Part shown: piece by piece, positions 8,321-15,953 of the stretch
Numbering within the stretch: position 1 is the stretch's first letter
Layout of the letters: every line of letters starts with the position of its first letter
From: UBA10649 sp963700255
GTDB lineage: Bacteria; Actinomycetota; Actinomycetes; S36-B12
Assembly: GCA_963700255.1 (NCBI GenBank)
Contig: CAVOWW010000020.1
Span: 1 to 64,000, forward strand
Length of the DNA stretch: 64,000 bases
Direction of reading: 5' to 3'
Notes under the pieces: model-generated
Database searches by the model: none
Seen by the model: only the letters and a program-made list of their open reading frames with translations
What the model was told of the DNA's origin: nothing
Position numbers and translations under genes: made by a program

Positions 8321-9205
8321 ATGCGCACCGCGACCAAGGCACTCATCGGCACCGCAGCCGTCGGTGCAGCCGGTCTCGCGTACGCCCGCTGGGAATCCGA
8401 GGCGTTCACGCTGCGCCGGGCCACGACGACGGTCCTCCCGGCCGGTCAACCGCCGATTCGCCTGCTGCACCTGTCGGACCTCCACCTCGTGCCCGGGCAG
8501 CGCAAGAAGCAGGCGTGGGTTCGCTCCCTGCGGGAGCTGCGTCCCGATGCCGTCATCGTCACCGGCGACTTCCTCTCGCACCTGGACGCCGTGCCGCACG
8601 TACTCGACACCCTCGATCCGCTGTTCGACGTGCCGGGCGCGTTCGTGCTGGGCAGCAACGACTACTACGCCCCACGGCCGATCAACTGGGCCCGCTACCT
8701 CAAGGGTCCCTCGCAGCTCGAGCCCAAGCGCCCGATGCTCCCCTGGGGCGACCTCGTCGACGGCCTCACCACCAACGGCTGGCTCGATCTCGGCAACGCG
8801 CGGGCCACGATGAAGATCGATGGCCGCGAGGTCGACGTGCGCGGCGTCGACGACCCCCACATCAGCCGCGACCGCTACGACGAGGTGGCCGGGCCGTTCG
8901 ACTCGGCCGCGGATCTCACGCTGGGCGTGACGCACGCCCCCTACCTGCGCGTCCTCGACGCGATGGCGGCCGACGGCGCCGACCTCGTGCTCGCGGGCCA
9001 CACCCACGGCGGGCAGCTGTGCGTGCCGGGCGTCGGAGCACTGGTGACCAACTGCGACCTGCCGCGCGCCCAGGCCAAGGGGCTGTCCACTCACGACGGA
9101 TCGGTGCTGCACGTCTCCGCGGGCCTCGGCACCTCTCCCTACGCCCCGGTGCGGTTCGCCTGCCGGCCGGAGGCGACCCTGCTCACCCTCACCGCGCCCG
9201 CGTAG
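8321..9205 (+). CDS. Calcineurin-like metallophosphoesterase, membrane-anchored
   Basis: The 294-residue protein has an N-terminal hydrophobic stretch (TKALIGTAAVGAAGLAYARW) that probably anchors it. The catalytic metal motifs follow in order: HLSDLHLV (Asp53, His55), VTGDFLSH, GSNDYY in place of the usual GNHD/E, THAPYL and GHTHGGQL. The full set of ligands is present, so it should be an active phosphodiesterase. Relatives include YkuE-type enzymes at the cell envelope. It is the equivalent of Rv3683 in the mycobacterial block. No lipid substrate can be read from the sequence. Confidence 0.9.
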   Translation: MRTATKALIGTAAVGAAGLAYARWESEAFTLRRATTTVLPAGQPPIRLLHLSDLHLVPGQRKKQAWVRSLRELRPDAVIVTGDFLSHLDAVPHVLDTLDPLFDVPGAFVLGSNDYYAPRPINWARYLKGPSQLEPKRPMLPWGDLVDGLTTNGWLDLGNARATMKIDGREVDVRGVDDPHISRDRYDEVAGPFDSAADLTLGVTHAPYLRVLDAMAADGADLVLAGHTHGGQLCVPGVGALVTNCDLPRAQAKGLSTHDGSVLHVSAGLGTSPYAPVRFACRPEATLLTLTAPA

Positions 9206-9224
9206 CCCCACCCCGCCTGCAGGG

Positions 9225-9357
9225 CTACGCGCGGAAGAGGGCGCTGTGGCCTCGCTCCGCTCGACACAGCGGGAGCGCGCTACGCGCGGAAGAGGGCGCT
9301 GTGGCCTCGCTCCGCTCGACACAGCGGGAGCGCGCTACGCGCGGAAGAGGGCGCTGT
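9225..9357. repeat. 55-base tandem repeat, 2.4 copies
   Basis: Two identical 55-base units lie at 9225-9279 and 9280-9334, followed by the first 23 bases of a third at 9335-9357. Each unit holds the last codons and stop of the ACC deaminase gene (on the minus strand) and a hairpin in which cgctcc pairs with ggagcg. The duplication therefore copied both the gene end and its probable terminator. Confidence 0.9.
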
Positions 9358-10346
9358 AGGCGTTGAGGGCGGGCTGACCGCCGAGGTGCGCGTAGAGCAC
9401 AGTCGAGTCCCGGCCGATCTCGCCCCGTCCGCACCAGGTCCATGAGCCCGGCCATCGACTTCCCCTCGTACACCGGATCGATGATCATGCCCTCGAGGCT
9501 GCCCGTGAGCCGGATCGCGTCCATCGTCGACTGGACCGGGATGCCGTAGTAGTCGCCGGCCCAGCCCTCGAGCACCGTGATCTCGTCGTCGCGCAGGTCG
9601 CGTCCCAGCTCGATGAGCTCGGCCGTGTTCCGTGCGATGCGCGCCACCTGCGCGCGCGTGGCCTCGATCTTGGCCGACGCATCGATCCCGATGACGCGAC
9701 GCGGGCGGTCCTGGCCGGCGAAGCCCGCGATCATGCCCGCATGGGTGCTGCCGGTGACGGAGCACACGATGATGGTGTCGAAGAACACGCCCATCTCCTG
9801 CTCCTGCTGCTGGACCTCGTACGCCCAGTTGGCGAAGCCGAGCCCGCCGAGCCGATGGTCGGACGCACCCGCCGGGATGCCGTAGGGCCTCCCCCCGCGC
9901 GCCCGCACGTCGTCCAGCGCCTGGTTCCAGCTGTCGCGGAACCCGATGTCGAAACCGGACGGGTCGAGCCGGACCTCCGCCCCCATGATGCGCGACAGCA
10001 TGATGTTGCCGACGCGGTCGTTGACGGAGTCGGGCCAGTCCACCCACGCCTCCTGCACGAGCACCGCCTTCAGACCGAGCTTCGCCGCGACGGCAGCCAC
10101 CTGGCGCGTGTGGTTCGACTGCACGCCGCCGATCGACACGAGCGTGTCCGCGCCCTCGGCGAGTGCGTCCGGGACGATGTACTCGAGCTTGCGGGTCTTG
10201 TTCCCGCCGTATGCCAGGCCGCTGTTGACGTCCTCCCGCTTGGCCCAGATCTGGGGACCGCCGAGGTGCGCACTCAGCCGTGGCAGGGGGTGGACGGGAC
10301 TTGGCCCGAACATCAGCGGGTAGCGCGGGAAGTCCTCGAGGACCAC
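9335..10346 (-). pseudogene. acdS: 1-aminocyclopropane-1-carboxylate deaminase, frameshifted near the 3' end
   Basis: This fold-type II PLP enzyme would open ACC to 2-oxobutanoate and ammonia. PLP lysine sits in YGGNKTRKLEY, the substrate serine in GGVQSNHTRQV, and YYGIP and VYEGKSM give the usual tyrosine/glutamate pair. GTG 10346 is chosen because a GAAGGAG ribosome site precedes it. After LMDLVRTG the frame is lost at a run of four C at 9423-9426. Removing one base restores EIGRDSTVLYAHLGG and an ending in ALFRA at a stop at 9335. The HLGG leucine separates ACC deaminase from D-cysteine desulfhydrase. As read, translation instead runs through the tandem repeat to 9225. A sequencing error is as likely as real loss. 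Confidence 0.85.
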
Positions 10347-10462
10347 GGGTGCTCCTTCATCGATCGGCTCGGTCCCGGACCCTACCCACACCGAACGGCC
10401 CCGCCGGTCGTCCCCCGCCCACGGAGGCCGGACGGGTCCTCGGTTAGACTCCGCAAGCACTT

Positions 10463-10539
10463 CGGGGTGTGGCGCAGCTTGGTAGCGCGCTACGTTCGGG
10501 ACGTAGAGGCCGTGGGTTCGAATCCCGCCACCCCGACCA
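10463..10539 (+). tRNA. tRNA-Pro (CGG)
   Basis: This is a complete 77-base cloverleaf: acceptor arms CGGGGTG / CACCCCG, anticodon arm CTACG-TTCGGGA-CGTAG with anticodon CGG, T-arm GTGGG-TTCGAAT-CCCGC, discriminator A and an encoded CCA at 10537-10539. A strong terminator follows within 4 bases, so it is a single-gene transcript. Confidence 0.97.
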
Positions 10540-10542
10540 CAT

Positions 10543-10572
10543 CGTGGGGCCAGCCGTCAGGCTGGCCCCACG
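10543..10572 (+). terminator. Intrinsic terminator of tRNA-Pro
   Basis: Perfect 13-base stem (10543-10555 with 10560-10572) closed by a GTCA loop, followed by cgtttcc with a short T-run. Confidence 0.85.
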
Positions 10573-10614
10573 TCGTTTCCCGGCCCTGACACCGCACGGG
10601 ATAGCCTTCCCGTC

Positions 10615-11400
10615 ATGACTGTCCCCGACCGCCGGCCCAGCCGCAGCGAGCTCGGCCCGGTCACCCGCGGGTACGTCAGGGCCATGGGCTGGCGCTCCGT
10701 CAACATGCACACCCACATCTCCCTGGTGAGCCGCTACGTCTACGTGGAGGTCCCCAAGGCCGGCTGCGGCACGATGAAGGCGACCCTCGGCGGCATGGAG
10801 GCCGCCCGGATGAACCCGGGCATGGTCCAGCGGGTCCAGGAGGATCCGCACAACCGCTTCAACGCGACGCCGTTCGTCAAGCCGTTCCAGCTGCCGCCCG
10901 CGCTGCTGGAGGAGGTCCTCACCTCCTCGGACTACCGACGCTTCACCGTCGTGCGCGAACCGGCCTCGCGGCTCCTGTCCGGCTACATCGAGAAGATCGG
11001 CCAGGGGCTGAAGCAGAGCCGGCCGATCGTCGAGGCCATCACCGCGTCCACCGGCATGGTGGTGCAGCCGGAGGACATCACCCTCGACCAGCTGCTCGAC
11101 GTCATCGGGGCGCAGGAGTCGCGGGACCAGGATCCGCACTGGCGTCGCCAGGCCGACCACCTCGGCCTGGGCATCGTCGACTACGACGCGGTCATCCACC
11201 TGGAGGACCTCGACTCGTCGTGGTCACGGATCGGTGAGCTCACCTCGACGCCGGACCTGCAGGAGCAGTTCTTCTGCCGCTACTCGACCGGGGCGCGCAA
11301 CCGGATGCAGGACTACTTCACTCCGGAGCTGCTGGCACGGGTGGGCGAGGTCTATGGGCGCGACTACGCGGAGCTGGGCTACTCGCACCCCTCCGCCTGA
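10615..11400 (+). CDS. Sulfotransferase family 2-like protein
   Basis: The 261-residue protein has the two PAPS-binding segments of carbohydrate sulfotransferases: YVYVEVPKAGCGTMK (5'-phosphosulfate loop, about residues 41-56) and FTVVREPASRLLSGY (3'-phosphate binding, about 106-120). Further matches are YDAVIHLEDLD and a C-terminal YGRDYAELGY motif common in HNK-1-type enzymes. It would transfer sulfate from PAPS to a glycan or glycolipid. The acceptor is unknown, because no glycosyltransferase or sulfate-activation genes are adjacent. There is no signal peptide. The gene stands alone between tRNA-Pro and a methyltransferase operon. Confidence 0.82.
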   Translation: MTVPDRRPSRSELGPVTRGYVRAMGWRSVNMHTHISLVSRYVYVEVPKAGCGTMKATLGGMEAARMNPGMVQRVQEDPHNRFNATPFVKPFQLPPALLEEVLTSSDYRRFTVVREPASRLLSGYIEKIGQGLKQSRPIVEAITASTGMVVQPEDITLDQLLDVIGAQESRDQDPHWRRQADHLGLGIVDYDAVIHLEDLDSSWSRIGELTSTPDLQEQFFCRYSTGARNRMQDYFTPELLARVGEVYGRDYAELGYSHPSA

Positions 11401-11418
11401 CTGGCGTAGCGTCGGGCC

Positions 11419-12039
11419 ATGACTCCGCCGCGCTGGTTCACCGACACCGATGAAGGCCACTCGCAGTGGTACATCCAGCGCTTCCGCGACTTGGCTGCCG
11501 AGGGCGCCGACCTCGCCGGCGAGGCCCGGCTGGTCGACGCGATGGTGCCTCCGCGTTCACGGATCCTCGATGCGGGCTGCGGACCGGGGCGCACGGGAGC
11601 CGAGCTGCACGCGCGCGGGCACACCGTGGTCGGGGTCGACGCCGACCCTGAGCTGATCGAGGCGGCCCGGGAGGACCACCCGGGGTCGCACTGGCTCGTG
11701 GCCGACCTCGCCTCCCTCGACCTGCCCGCGATGGGCGAGGACGAGCCGTTCGACGCTGCGATCCTCGCCGGCAACGTCATGGCCTTCGTAGCGCCGGACA
11801 CGGAGACGGAGGTGCTGCGCCACGTCCTCGCGCACCTGAAGCCCGACGCGTTCGCGGTCATCGGCTTCCACACCGACCGCTACGACATGGCCGCGTTCGA
11901 CCAGCACCTCGTGGACGCAGGCTTCACCCTGGAGCACCGGTTCGCCACATGGGACCTGCGGCCATGGCGACACGACGCCGACTTCGCCGTCAGCGTCCTG
12001 CGCGCCCCTGCCGCCCCCGAGGGAGACGACGATGAGTGA
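11419..12039 (+). CDS. Class I SAM-dependent methyltransferase
   Basis: The 206-residue protein carries motif I ILDAGCGPGRTG (about residues 51-62), an acidic ribose-binding VVGVDADPELI, and post-I WLVADLASLDLP. This is a clear Rossmann methyltransferase of the Methyltransf_11/25 type. The substrate cannot be told from the sequence. It overlaps the following cupin gene by 8 bases and the glycosylase gene follows 2 bases later, so the three probably form one transcript. Confidence 0.88.
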   Translation: MTPPRWFTDTDEGHSQWYIQRFRDLAAEGADLAGEARLVDAMVPPRSRILDAGCGPGRTGAELHARGHTVVGVDADPELIEAAREDHPGSHWLVADLASLDLPAMGEDEPFDAAILAGNVMAFVAPDTETEVLRHVLAHLKPDAFAVIGFHTDRYDMAAFDQHLVDAGFTLEHRFATWDLRPWRHDADFAVSVLRAPAAPEGDDDE

Positions 12040-12373
12040 TGACGTGAACCTGGCCATGACGGACCTGCCTGACATCGCGCAGCTGGTGGACGTGGCTCCC
12101 GACAGCACCGTCTCGCGCACGGTCCTCAAGGCCGAGGGTGCGCGCCTCGTGCTGTTCTCCTTCGACGCGGGACAGGAGCTCACCGAGCACACCGCGGCGG
12201 TGCCCGTCCTGCTGCAGGCGCTGGACGGCCGCTTCGAGATCACCGCGGCCGGCCGGACCGTCGACCTCCTTCCCGGCGGCGTCGTCCACCTCGGCACCCG
12301 CACACCGCACGCCGTCGTGGCCAGGGTGCCGAGTCGGCTGCTCCTGACGATGCTGGATCCGCGGCAGTCCTGA
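12032..12373 (+). CDS. Small cupin-domain protein
   Basis: The 113-residue single beta-barrel has conserved cupin features GQELTEHTAAVPVLLQALDG (motif 1, with the HT histidine) and LPGGVVHLGTRTPHAVVA (motif 2). Only two possible histidine metal ligands stand out, so metal binding is uncertain. It resembles small stand-alone cupins that follow stress genes in actinobacteria. It is co-transcribed with the methyltransferase before it and the AlkZ-like gene after it. Confidence 0.82.
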   Translation: MSDDVNLAMTDLPDIAQLVDVAPDSTVSRTVLKAEGARLVLFSFDAGQELTEHTAAVPVLLQALDGRFEITAAGRTVDLLPGGVVHLGTRTPHAVVARVPSRLLLTMLDPRQS

Positions 12374-12375
12374 CG

Positions 12376-13488
12376 ATGTCCGACTGGACTCCGACGCAGG
12401 CACGAGCCGCACGGCTGCGCAGCCTGCTGCTCGGGTCGCATCAGTGGCGAAGTGCCGACGAGGTCGTCACGTGGTTCGGCGCCATGCAGGCGCAGGACCT
12501 CGCCAGTGCGCTGTGGTCGTTGGGGCTGCGCCTGCCAGGATCCACCGAGAGAGACATGCTCACGGCACTGGAACAGCGCCGGATCCTGCGTACCTGGCCG
12601 ATGCGCGGCACCATCCACCTCGTCCCCGCCGAGGATGCCCACTGGATGCTCAACCTCATGGGCAGCACCATGATGGCCACCAGCCATCGTCGACGCGAGA
12701 ACCTGGGCCTGACGCAGGAGGACACGGACCAGGCGACGGCCGCCCTGGCCGACGCCCTTTCCGGCAGCCGCCGTCTCACGCGATCGCAGGCGCTGTCGAC
12801 GATCAACGACGCGGGCGTCACCACGGAGGGGCAGCGGGGCTACCACCTGCTCTGGTACGCCGCCCTGACCGGCGTCACGTGCATCGGCCCGCAGGTCGAA
12901 GGCGAGCAGACGTTCGTGCTGCTGGACGAATGGGTCGCCAACCCACGCCGACTCGACGCACGCGAGGCGGCCGCCGAGCTCGCCTACCGGTACTTCCGCA
13001 GCCACGGGCCGGCCCCGGGGTCGGACTTCGCCGGCTGGACCGGGCTCGGGCTTCGCATCACACGCACCGCCGTGAGCGACAACGCCGGCCGGCTCACGTC
13101 CATCACGGTCGGTGGCGAGGAGATGTGGCTGTGCACCGAGCTCGCCGACGACCCCGACGCGGTCCGACCACAGCGCCGGACGGTCGCGCTGCCGGGTTTC
13201 GACGAGCTCATCCTGGGCTTCAAGGACCGACGCCTGCACATCCCCGAGGGCCGATTCGACGACATCGTCCCGGGCGGCAATGGAATCTTCCGGCCCACGA
13301 TCGTGTCCGACGGCATCGTGCGGGCGACGTGGAGGCGGACCATGAAGGCCGCCTCCGTCGCGATCACGGTCGAGGCCTTCGAGCCGATGACCACGGCCGG
13401 CCGAGCGAGCCTGGACCGGGCCTTCCGCGAGTACGGGTCCTACCTCGGCAGGCGACCCGACGTGACGGTGATCGACCCCGCCGCCTGA
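12376..13488 (+). CDS. Winged-helix HTH_42 protein, AlkZ/YcaQ-like DNA glycosylase
   Basis: The 370-residue protein belongs to the HTH_42 (DUF1006) family of tandem winged helices. Family signatures are GAMQAQDLASALWSLGLR near the start, RTWPMRGTIHLV, and WTGLGL/LPGFDELILGF further on. The family includes AlkZ (YcaQ), glycosylases that unhook interstrand DNA crosslinks. Q38 and Q40 form the Q-x-Q pair at the position of the AlkZ catalytic residues, whereas many family members differ there. That supports an alkylation- or crosslink-repair role, but the activity is inferred. It ends in a strong inverted repeat shared with the convergent asd gene. Confidence 0.82.
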   Translation: MSDWTPTQARAARLRSLLLGSHQWRSADEVVTWFGAMQAQDLASALWSLGLRLPGSTERDMLTALEQRRILRTWPMRGTIHLVPAEDAHWMLNLMGSTMMATSHRRRENLGLTQEDTDQATAALADALSGSRRLTRSQALSTINDAGVTTEGQRGYHLLWYAALTGVTCIGPQVEGEQTFVLLDEWVANPRRLDAREAAAELAYRYFRSHGPAPGSDFAGWTGLGLRITRTAVSDNAGRLTSITVGGEEMWLCTELADDPDAVRPQRRTVALPGFDELILGFKDRRLHIPEGRFDDIVPGGNGIFRPTIVSDGIVRATWRRTMKAASVAITVEAFEPMTTAGRASLDRAFREYGSYLGRRPDVTVIDPAA

Positions 13489-13500
13489 CGCCAGCTCGTT

Positions 13501-13556
13501 GAGTGCGTAGCTGCGGCCCGTCTGACCCGTGCCGAACGGGCCGCAGCTACGCACTC
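13501..13556. terminator. Perfect 21-base inverted repeat, bidirectional terminator
   Basis: Bases 13501-13521 are exactly complementary to 13536-13556, with a 14-base loop. It sits between two convergent gene ends, 12 bases after the glycosylase stop and 8 before the asd stop. There is no T-run on either side. Confidence 0.8.
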
Positions 13557-13564
13557 GGCAAGGG

Positions 13565-14602
13565 CTAGCGGGAGGCGGCGACCAGCTCCGCGATCTGGAC
13601 CGCGTTCAGGGCAGCGCCCTTGCGCAGGTTGTCGTTGCTGACGAAGAGCGCCAGCCCGCGACCATCAGCGATCGACTGGTCCTGGCGGATGCGGCCGACG
13701 AACGACGGATCCGCGCCCGCCGCCTGCAGGGGCGTGGGCACCTCGGAGAGCTCGACGCCGAGGGCCGACGACAGGATCTCCGTCGCCCGCGCCGCCGAGA
13801 TCGGGCGGTCGAACTCGGCGTTGATCGAGAGCGAGTGCCCGGTGAACACCGGAACGCGCACGCAGGTGCCCGAGACCAGCAGGTCCGGGATCTCCAGGAT
13901 CTTGCGGCTCTCGTTGCGGAGCTTCTGCTCCTCGTCGGTCTCCAGCGACCCGTCGTCGACGATGCTCCCGGCCAGGGGCACGACGTCGAACGCGATGGTG
14001 CGCACGTACTTCCGCGGCGCGGGGAACGTCACCGCCGATCCGTCATGCGTGAGCTGCGCGATGTCCTGGGTCACGGCCGCGCGCACCTGGGAGTCGAGCT
14101 CCTCGACGCCCTGGAGCCCGCTGCCCGACACGGCCTGGAAGGTGCTGACGACCAGCCGCCGCAGCCCCGCCTCGACGTGCAGCGGCTTGAGGACGGGCAT
14201 CGCCGCCATGGTGGTGCAGTTCGGGTTGGCGATGATCCCCTTGCGCATCTCGCCGATCGCGTGGGGGTTGACCTCGCTGACGATGAGCGGGACGTCGGGG
14301 TCCATGCGCCAGGCGGACGAGTTGTCGATGACGACCGCACCGGCCGCGGCGTACTTCGGGGCGATGGCCTTCGACGTGGCGCCACCGGCAGAGAACAGCG
14401 CGATGTCGACGTCGGAGATGTCGGCCTCGGCAGCGTCCTCCACGACGATCTCGGTGCCACGCCACGGCAGCGTGGTGCCCGCCGAGCGGGCGGAGGCCAT
14501 GAAGCGCACGCGATCCATCGGGAAGCCCCGCTCGTCGAGCAGGCGGCGCATCACGGCACCGACCTGACCGGTGGCACCGACGACGGCGACGACCGGGCTC
14601 AT
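13565..14602 (-). CDS. asd: Aspartate-semialdehyde dehydrogenase
   Basis: The 345-residue enzyme reduces aspartyl phosphate to aspartate semialdehyde, the branch point of lysine, diaminopimelate, threonine and methionine synthesis. The N-terminal NADP fold reads VAVVGATGQVGAVMRRLLDERGF. The active-site cysteine lies in NPNCTTMA, and the later conserved TGHSLSINAEF supplies the histidine region. It begins 4 bases inside the end of lysC (ATGA overlap), so the two first enzymes of the pathway are made together. This is the standard actinobacterial lysC-asd order. Confidence 0.97.
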   Translation of the reverse strand: MSPVVAVVGATGQVGAVMRRLLDERGFPMDRVRFMASARSAGTTLPWRGTEIVVEDAAEADISDVDIALFSAGGATSKAIAPKYAAAGAVVIDNSSAWRMDPDVPLIVSEVNPHAIGEMRKGIIANPNCTTMAAMPVLKPLHVEAGLRRLVVSTFQAVSGSGLQGVEELDSQVRAAVTQDIAQLTHDGSAVTFPAPRKYVRTIAFDVVPLAGSIVDDGSLETDEEQKLRNESRKILEIPDLLVSGTCVRVPVFTGHSLSINAEFDRPISAARATEILSSALGVELSEVPTPLQAAGADPSFVGRIRQDQSIADGRGLALFVSNDNLRKGAALNAVQIAELVAASR

Positions 14603-15117
14603 CGGCCCGACCCGCCGTACACCACGGCCTCGCCATCGACGTCGAGCCCGAACGCGGTGTGCAGGGTCTGCACCGCACGCTGGGCGTCGTCGACGCGGGT
14701 GACCACCGAGATGCGGATCTCCGACGTGGAGATCATCTCGACGTTGATGCCGGCGTCCGCAAGCGCCTCGAAGAACGTCGCCGAGACACCGGGGTGCGAG
14801 CGCATGCCGGCGCCCACGAGCGACACCTTCGCGATCTGGTCATCGACGCGGAGCGACTCGAAGCCGATCGAGTCGCGTTGCGCGTCGAGCGCCTTCATCG
14901 CGGTGGGCGCCGCGCCCTGCGGGCAGGTGAAGGTCACGTCGGTGCGGCCGGTCGAGGCGGCCGAGACGTTCTGGACGATCATGTCGACGTTGATGCTGGC
15001 AAGGGCGAGCGCCTTGAAGATCGCCGCCGCCTCGCCCGGCTTGTCGGGCACGCCGACCACGGTGATCTTGGCGTCGTTCACGTCCGCGGCGACACCGGAG
15101 ATGATCGGCTGTTCCAT
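14599..15117 (-). other. lysC: Probable internal translation start: aspartate kinase beta subunit
   Basis: Inside lysC, an ATG at 15117 (protein MEQPIISGVAADVNDAKITV) is preceded seven bases upstream by GAAGGA, a good ribosome site. The resulting 172-residue chain is the two-ACT regulatory domain. This is the layout known for corynebacterial and bacillary lysC, where alpha and beta come from one gene. Confidence 0.65.
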
Positions 15118-15885
15118 GGCACTTCCTTCGGCGATAGCGGCTTCGATGGCTTCGGGGGACATGACCATCGTTCCCGTGCGCTGCGAGAACGACGACCGTA
15201 CGTGGATCGGCAGGTTGAAGCGCCGCGCGTACTCGACGCAGCGCAGGTGCAGCACCTTGGCCCCCACTGCAGCGAGCTCGAGCATCTCCTCATAGGTGAT
15301 GTAGGGGACCTGCCGGGCTGCAGCGACGACGCGCGGGTCGGCGCTGAACACGCCGTCGACGTCGGTGTAGATCTCGCACACCTCGGCGTCGAGTGCGGCG
15401 GCGAGGGCGACAGCCGTCGTGTCCGAGCCCCCTCGGCCGAGCGTGGTGATGTCCTTGGTGTCCTGGGCGACGCCCTGGAAGCCGGCGACGATCGGGATCG
15501 CGCCCTCGTCGATGGCCTGGCGGATGCGCCCCGGGGTCACGTCGATGATGCGGGCGGCACCATGGGCCGAGTCGGTGATGAGGCCGGCCTGGGAGCCGGT
15601 GTACGACCGTGCCTCGGCCCCGAGGTCGGAGATCGCCATGGCGACCAGCGCCATCGAGATGCGCTCGCCCGCGGTGAGGAGCATGTCGAGCTCGCGAGCG
15701 GGGGGAAGCGGGGACACCTGCTCGGCGAGGTCGAGCAGCTCGTCCGTGCTGTCACCCATCGCGGAGACGACCACGACGACGTCGTGGCCGGCCTTCTTGG
15801 TGTCGACGATCCTGCGCGCGACGCGCTTGATGCTGGCCGCATCAGCGACGCTGGATCCGCCGTACTTCTGCACAATCAAGGACAC
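14599..15885 (-). CDS. lysC: Aspartate kinase, alpha subunit
   Basis: The 428-residue protein begins MSLIVQKYGGSSVADAASIK, the KYGGSS catalytic motif, and has GRGGSDTTAVALAAALDAE in the kinase domain. Two ACT domains follow from about residue 265 (AKITVVGVPDKPGEAAAIFK and AKVSLVGAGMRSHPGVSATF), where lysine and threonine bind as feedback inhibitors. It commits aspartate to the lysine/threonine/methionine pathway. An internal start within the same frame probably yields the smaller beta subunit, as in Corynebacterium. The upstream region to the amine oxidase is only about 70 bases and contains a cacggc/gccgtg hairpin. Confidence 0.97.
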   Translation of the reverse strand: MSLIVQKYGGSSVADAASIKRVARRIVDTKKAGHDVVVVVSAMGDSTDELLDLAEQVSPLPPARELDMLLTAGERISMALVAMAISDLGAEARSYTGSQAGLITDSAHGAARIIDVTPGRIRQAIDEGAIPIVAGFQGVAQDTKDITTLGRGGSDTTAVALAAALDAEVCEIYTDVDGVFSADPRVVAAARQVPYITYEEMLELAAVGAKVLHLRCVEYARRFNLPIHVRSSFSQRTGTMVMSPEAIEAAIAEGSAMEQPIISGVAADVNDAKITVVGVPDKPGEAAAIFKALALASINVDMIVQNVSAASTGRTDVTFTCPQGAAPTAMKALDAQRDSIGFESLRVDDQIAKVSLVGAGMRSHPGVSATFFEALADAGINVEMISTSEIRISVVTRVDDAQRAVQTLHTAFGLDVDGEAVVYGGSGR

Positions 15886-15953
15886 GACCGATGAGTCTAC
15901 CCGGCACGAAGAACACGCTTACACACGGCGTTTTGCCGTGCTTCGATAGCCGG

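Noticed and set aside
9225..9357. 55-base tandem repeat considered as an attachment site or insertion-sequence end
   Set aside because: There is no integrase or transposase nearby and no flanking direct duplication. The units simply copy the end of acdS.
11557..13554. Long open frame on the minus strand (over 600 codons) opposite the methyltransferase, cupin and glycosylase genes
   Set aside because: It is a frame shadow of GC-rich coding DNA. Its translation is arginine/glycine-rich without motifs, while the plus strand encodes three recognisable proteins.
13529..15894. Long plus-strand frames opposite asd and lysC
   Set aside because: These are shadows of the two conserved minus-strand genes, with no domain and no ribosome site.
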